Shown: positions 43,301 to 44,991 of the stretch, piece after piece
Layout of the letters: every line of letters starts with the position of its first letter
Numbering within the stretch: the first letter of the stretch is position 1
NCBI GenBank assembly: GCA_934658705.1
Contig: CAKUHP010000013.1
Location: forward strand, 1-44,991
DNA length: 44,991 bases
Reading direction: 5' to 3'
Source: an uncultured Collinsella sp.
GTDB lineage: Bacteria; Actinomycetota; Coriobacteriia; Coriobacteriales; Coriobacteriaceae
Notes under the pieces: model-generated
What the model was told of the DNA's origin: nothing
Databases searched by the model: none
What the model saw: only the letters and a program-made list of their open reading frames with translations
Made by a program: the position numbers and the translations under genes

Positions 43301-43534
43301 GTGGTTTCGACCACGGGTACGGCCGAGACGACCTTTACCGTCACCGAGGCTGCCAAGCCCGCTCCTGGCCAGACCACCACGACCACCACGACTACGACTT
43401 CCAAGTCCAAGAAGAAGGCTGGCAAGGAGACGTTGCCCGAGTCCGGCGACAGCGCATACGTCATGGCTGGCGGCGTATTCGCAACCGGCATGGCAGCTCT
43501 GCTGCTGGCTTGGGCCATGAAGCGCCGCGCCTAG
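37316..43534 (+). CDS. Giant LPxSG-anchored surface protein with MBG and Cys-pair modules
   Basis: A 2072-aa cell-wall protein. The signal peptide ends near AVAGA-ATT (about 34). Residues about 60-480 look like a beta-helix (short repeated strands with VTLNNCTFKNN-type rungs). Then come immunoglobulin-like/MBG modules (ASKTYGDPDPDFTYEV near 1066; ASKTYGEEDPVFEWSV near 1537) alternating with modules carrying two Cys pairs (THWQVCRCKEK near 940, THWHECTCGD near 1409, NHWHICRCGE near 1869). A KLKVTLP...VTVEGV segment occurs near 1318 and again near 1776. The end is eight Thr, SKSKKK, LPESG (2040-2044), a hydrophobic helix and KRRA, a sortase signal with Ser in place of Thr. Probably an adhesin. 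The start at ATG 37316 has AAGGGAG upstream. The middle part looks less GC-rich than the final third. Confidence 0.9.
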   Translation: MREKKMGMRAVLTRLLGIATVACALVAMPAVAGAATTADIPSNVKIAQTESKNPYVADTVTLEAGEDYVVGGEIKINHYVVKGGTEQDPTRIYLTENASVGHWPGSIKDKRGSGYDELFVLAGGYVEFIGTNGNGRTPVYCNGKSFLSDNAGRRDGFGDGADKNKVSDSLNLKVSGIELKTVDSGVSKRPIALYGTMYDGETATFDNVKVGKWDCTPNGATYGSSHKYSNIATGYEASPAPVTILSSANAARSLDVTFSNCEFTDNQDDCAGALSVVGRGCRPRVVLNNCTFKNNQQESIWCKELNVQDKNEHTHAGNIVVNNADITLNGCTITSTQEAANYTQDMVMTSAIAVAKGSACTLNNTKISDTYAEGTYYHADANTRRNTVYARGTVTLAGDTTITTNSDKGARGLAFDTPGIYYLGKLNIADTFTGKVQLTLKDNQLGDYKGTQWKLGTCDINEADLRARVTTDDPSVGIGKTDDGYVYASRLPHEHVWSVEKAANSSCQLKVTCSGKMRPSDCSYKNGYAVELGIDGATVSEGKLGIPYSGSEVAPTLTMSNKSGYARDDIVSTGSVHIFESRYYKLTKWGDGEGEALECVPKDAGIYRIESKVKVDGQDGALTLTREFQIKPLDLRDVSGVTFEFNNGGEDTKINGETVHAYPWTGKKITPSFSVKVYNYDTQSWSYFVKDGDYEIDSDPAYSTVSAVDPPSSNSYYPYYLVYIKGMGNYTGSTFARWTITGTQFENVTAEGFEGVYDGQPHGVNISVENAPADMKIEYNVDGSDKWTTKAPSYMDVQRDDGDEVCSVTVNYRITAKDYVTKSGSVKIEITPASQSVPWRYIASAGTGVKVKDESAHFLNDGSLSNLNETYEWKKFGAKRWKSVPAGETSIDKLSAEKYEVRFKEDNNHYASKANVFEIAEGPCASKDGTWYKTEGSDGTHWQVCRCKEKINEDGHEFCWEEVTAPTSEKPGLKRYQCSTCGYVLREEEISPACIGGYVGVYDGNEHTVSVDLQDGATAQFSIDGGTTWKTDAPSIKNVGKTTVDYKVTTPGASDTKGQVTLEVTPCPITVAPATASKTYGDPDPDFTYEVTAGSLMEGDTLSGITYKRDEGEKVLTGYKTYKVTASQEKGANANYDITFEAGEFTISRRTIDVKWTVGQYVYNGQEQGPTAEITNLVPGDDVSLKVADAAKVNAGTYTAYVSNLIGEDAVLANYRKPSSRIECTYAIAKAKRDGAPNVKATAETVSGKHDGTIEGVDTSMMLGKPSKQMMFIKTSDLVDGDKLENLAPGSYRLCYGATTNYEASETVTVTIAAGPKLKVTLPAEQTGYTLTADATELDWHGSATLSFSLDPNYFADGEKFAVKVKDQKVELAGNGTYEIKDAESDMNVTVEGVRKHEAVNDKWVSDDNTHWHECTCGDKIDEAKHDFEWVVDKAPTATEVGSKHQECKVCGHKLPEVVIPAAAIVGYSDEYDGAYHTVDASSLPKGATAKYSTDGKNWTPDAPKIKDVGTLEVAYQVTIDGVTAEGKVTLEVKQRAITVTAQDASKTYGEEDPVFEWSVTAGKLVAGETLQGLKIERDDCDDAGSYALHLTQAKDANPNYNITFGDGKFTINQRLLTVTWGTTEFIYDGRERCPEAKLGNVIDKDDLGATVEGSQTEVGGPYTATLNKKLTGKAAGNYALPVEGLTCEFSIKNAPQDAPVVQAEAETVSGKKDGKITGVDATMEWRAQGAAEYQAVGEGVTELKDLAAGVYEVRYQAKTNYDASSATEITVAAGRKLVVSLPGNQVGYKLTSTATELDWRGAATLTMSIDSAYFAGKDYAVKVNGKSVKLSDKGAYELKDVEGDVNVTVEGVLKHEPDGSGWAHDAKNHWHICRCGEVLDKAEHTFEWVVDTPATVEAKGEKYQKCKVCGEKGKSEEIAILAPEIIDGKGQTMVVDAAKDLSFRSNAPLEFFQKVLVDDKEVAAENYVLTEGSTIVTLKTSFLKTLGVGEHKLSVVSTTGTAETTFTVTEAAKPAPGQTTTTTTTTTSKSKKKAGKETLPESGDSAYVMAGGVFATGMAALLLAWAMKRRA

Positions 43535-43552
43535 CCGCCTCCTTATCCCCAA

Positions 43553-43585
43553 GGGGCCCGGATCTCGCCATCCGGACCCTATTTT
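43553..43585 (+). terminator. Terminator of the surface-protein gene
   Basis: GGGCCCGGAT(43553-43562)/ATCCGGACCC(43569-43578), with one mismatch and a 6-base loop, followed by TATTTTT. Confidence 0.88.
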
Positions 43586-43649
43586 TGTGCCGCCGCGAGA
43601 CCTCGTGGGCAAAAAAGCCGACCCGCAATTGAATCTTTATTTCAACTTT

Positions 43650-43699
43650 ACACCTAGGTTTACAGCTGTCTTGTCAGCTGTAAACCTAGGTGTCATACT
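43650..43699 (+). promoter_or_regulatory. nad operon promoter overlapped by a 44-base palindromic operator
   Basis: Perfect 19-base arms (43650-43668 and 43675-43693, ending in TACAGCTG/CAGCTGTA) with spacer TCTTGT. The promoter is TTGTCA(43671-43676)-N17-CATACT(43694-43699), so the palindrome covers the -35 box and spacer. This is the layout of a repressor-controlled NAD biosynthesis operon; NiaR or NrtR-type regulators are the known candidates. The regulator is not in the window. Confidence 0.6.
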
Positions 43700-43734
43700 A
43701 AAGCCCCAAGATTCGCCAAAAGAGAGGGGCCTTG

Positions 43735-44760
43735 ATGGCACAGAGCGCGAACATGGATGCATCGGAGCTTGCACGCGATATTGCGGCCGGCCTGGCATCG
43801 GCAACGACGGCAACGGAGCGCGCGGCATTGGTGCCGGCAGAGCTCGTCGAGGCCATTCAGCAACTAAAAACCCAGCGTGATGCGGTGATCCTGGCGCACT
43901 ATTACGTGGCGCCCGAGGTCCAGGCAGTGGCCGATTACGTCGGCGACAGCTTCTACCTGGCAAAGCTTGCCAAGAGCCTGCCGCAGCAGACCATCGTGCT
44001 GTGTGGCGTGGAGTTTATGGGCGAGAGCGCCAAGCTGCTCAATCCCACCAAGACCGTGCTGCTGCCCGAACCGGGCGCGGACTGCCCCATGGCGCACATG
44101 GTCAAACGCGAGACGGTTGACGAGGCCCGCGCCGAGTATGGCGACGACCTGGCCGTGGTCTGCTACGTCAACTCGACGGTCGAGATCAAGAGCTGGAGTG
44201 ACGTGTGCGTCACCAGTTCCAACGCCGTCAAGATCGTGTCCGAGCTGCCGCAGCAGCATATCCTGTTCATTCCCGACCAAAACCTTGGTCGTTTCGTAGC
44301 CGAGCAGGTGCCGCAAAAGCACGTCATCCTCAACAAGGGCTACTGCCCGCGTCACCACATCATCACCGTCGAGCAGATTGTCGATGCGACGGAGGCCCAC
44401 CCCGACGCGCTCGTGCTGGCGCACCCCGAGTGCAAGGCCGACGTCCTGGCCGAGGCCGACTACATTGGCTCCACCGCTGGCATCATCAAGTACGCCGAAG
44501 AGTCGGACGCGAGCGAATTCATCATCGTGACGGTCCGCGGCGTGCTCTACGAGCTCGAGCGCCGCTGCCGGGGCACCGGCAAGAAGTTCTACTTCCCCGC
44601 GGTGCAGCCCACCTGCGTCAACATGGATCTCATCACGCTCGAAAAGCTCGTGCGCTGCCTGGAGACGGGCGAGGGCGAGGTTCAGATCGGCGTCTCGGAC
44701 GAGGCCGCCGACCAGGCCAAGCTCACACTCGACCGCATGCTCGAGTACGCAGCGCGCTAA
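43735..44760 (+). CDS. nadA: Quinolinate synthase A
   Basis: A 341-aa iron-sulfur enzyme that condenses iminoaspartate with dihydroxyacetone phosphate to quinolinate, the first committed step of de novo NAD synthesis together with NadB. The three [4Fe-4S] cysteines are seen in LCGVEFMGES, AHPECKAD and QPTCVNMD. ILAHYYVAPEVQAVADYVGDS is split over the family's N-terminal substrate region, and YCPRHH and TGEG are further family blocks. ATG 43735 follows AGAGAGGGG; a TTG three bases earlier is less likely. nadB begins 53 bases downstream, past a palindrome. Confidence 0.96.
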   Translation: MAQSANMDASELARDIAAGLASATTATERAALVPAELVEAIQQLKTQRDAVILAHYYVAPEVQAVADYVGDSFYLAKLAKSLPQQTIVLCGVEFMGESAKLLNPTKTVLLPEPGADCPMAHMVKRETVDEARAEYGDDLAVVCYVNSTVEIKSWSDVCVTSSNAVKIVSELPQQHILFIPDQNLGRFVAEQVPQKHVILNKGYCPRHHIITVEQIVDATEAHPDALVLAHPECKADVLAEADYIGSTAGIIKYAEESDASEFIIVTVRGVLYELERRCRGTGKKFYFPAVQPTCVNMDLITLEKLVRCLETGEGEVQIGVSDEAADQAKLTLDRMLEYAAR

Positions 44761-44763
44761 AAC

Positions 44764-44796
44764 AATGTGACAAAGGGACAGTCCCTTTGTCACATT
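44764..44796. repeat. GGGAC palindrome between nadA and nadB
   Basis: Perfect 16-base arms AATGTGACAAAGGGAC(44764-44779) and its complement (44781-44796) around a single A, with no T-run. It probably forms a stable hairpin within the nad transcript. It belongs to the same GGGAC-type family as the other palindromes. Confidence 0.88.
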
Positions 44797-44813
44797 CAAG
44801 GGAGAGGATTCCT

Positions 44814-44991
44814 GTGGAAACCAAGCAATACCCCGATATGGAATGTGACGTCGTCATTGCCGGCTGCGGCGTGGCGGGCCTGTACGCGGCGCTCAATCTG
44901 CCGACGAGCGCGCACGTGATCATGCTCTCCAAGGGCGCCGTCGACGAGTGCGATTCCATGCTCGCGCAGGGCGGCATCTGCGTGCTGCCCG
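44814..44991 (+). CDS. nadB: L-aspartate oxidase, N-terminal part
   Basis: The gene is cut by the right window edge after 59 codons. The FAD-binding Rossmann start DVVIAGCGVAGLYAAL (GxGxxG) and LSKGAVDECDSMLAQGGI match the N-terminus of L-aspartate oxidase, which makes iminoaspartate for NadA. Start GTG 44814 has GGGAGAGG at 44800-44807. Its position after nadA supports the assignment over a succinate dehydrogenase flavoprotein. Confidence 0.9.
   Translation, partial: METKQYPDMECDVVIAGCGVAGLYAALNLPTSAHVIMLSKGAVDECDSMLAQGGICVLP

Overview
The window looks like chromosome from a high-GC Gram-positive gut actinobacterium of the class Coriobacteriia, most likely Collinsella or a close relative. 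This is inferred from gene content and style: a membrane LuxR-type regulator of the Coriobacteriia kind, an Nramp-related magnesium-type transporter, agr-like and NarL-like two-component systems, an LPxSG surface protein, hypFCDE with nikR, and nadA-nadB. No rRNA, tRNA, CRISPR array, phage or transposase gene was found.

Layout. 1-489: end of a NodB-type polysaccharide deacetylase. 588-3919: a long structured leader, then an MgtE-like CBS protein and an Nramp-related transporter, apparently one divalent-metal operon. 3958-6174 (minus): acyltransferase-3/SGNH O-acyltransferase. 6361-8328: ribokinase and nucleoside hydrolase (ribose/nucleoside salvage), then luxS and a DUF4867 protein. 9709-10000: palindromic repeats. 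10068-14070: a three-gene signalling operon (degenerate kinase-like membrane sensor, HisKA_3 kinase, NarL-type regulator). 14259-24067: an island of zinc-ribbon, SPFH and lipoprotein genes arranged around a membrane LuxR regulator. 24205-26677: pyrE, a standalone EIIA-Glc (crr) and a lipoprotein, separated by repeat-rich spacers. 27068-33756 (minus): gph, then a nickel/hydrogenase-maturation block (82-aa protein, nikR, hypF, hypC, hypD, hypE). 33978-35010: trxA and a uracil-DNA-glycosylase-like protein. 35074-37073 (minus): agr-like kinase and LytTR regulator, divergent from a 2072-aa LPxSG surface protein (37316-43534). 43735-44991: nadA and the start of nadB behind a large palindromic operator.

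Three things stand out. First, the 14-24 kb island pairs an SPFH protein and a two-zinc-ribbon membrane protein, resembling parts of the Bacillus YdjFGHI membrane-stress module but without a visible PspA, with a DUF4428 protein and divergent lipoproteins. Second, the intergenic regions carry a family of hairpins built around GGGAC/GGGGAC with variable, self-complementary arms. Two separate spacers, after pyrE and after the 26120 lipoprotein, share a composite 3' element whose stems differ by compensatory changes while loops and flanks are kept. Third, the metal operon pairs an MgtE-like sensor that lacks the usual pore signature with a transporter whose Nramp metal-site residues are changed, as in Nramp-related magnesium transporters.

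Gene boundaries come from reading frames, ribosome-binding sites and family motifs. Family assignments are by eye and no database search was run.
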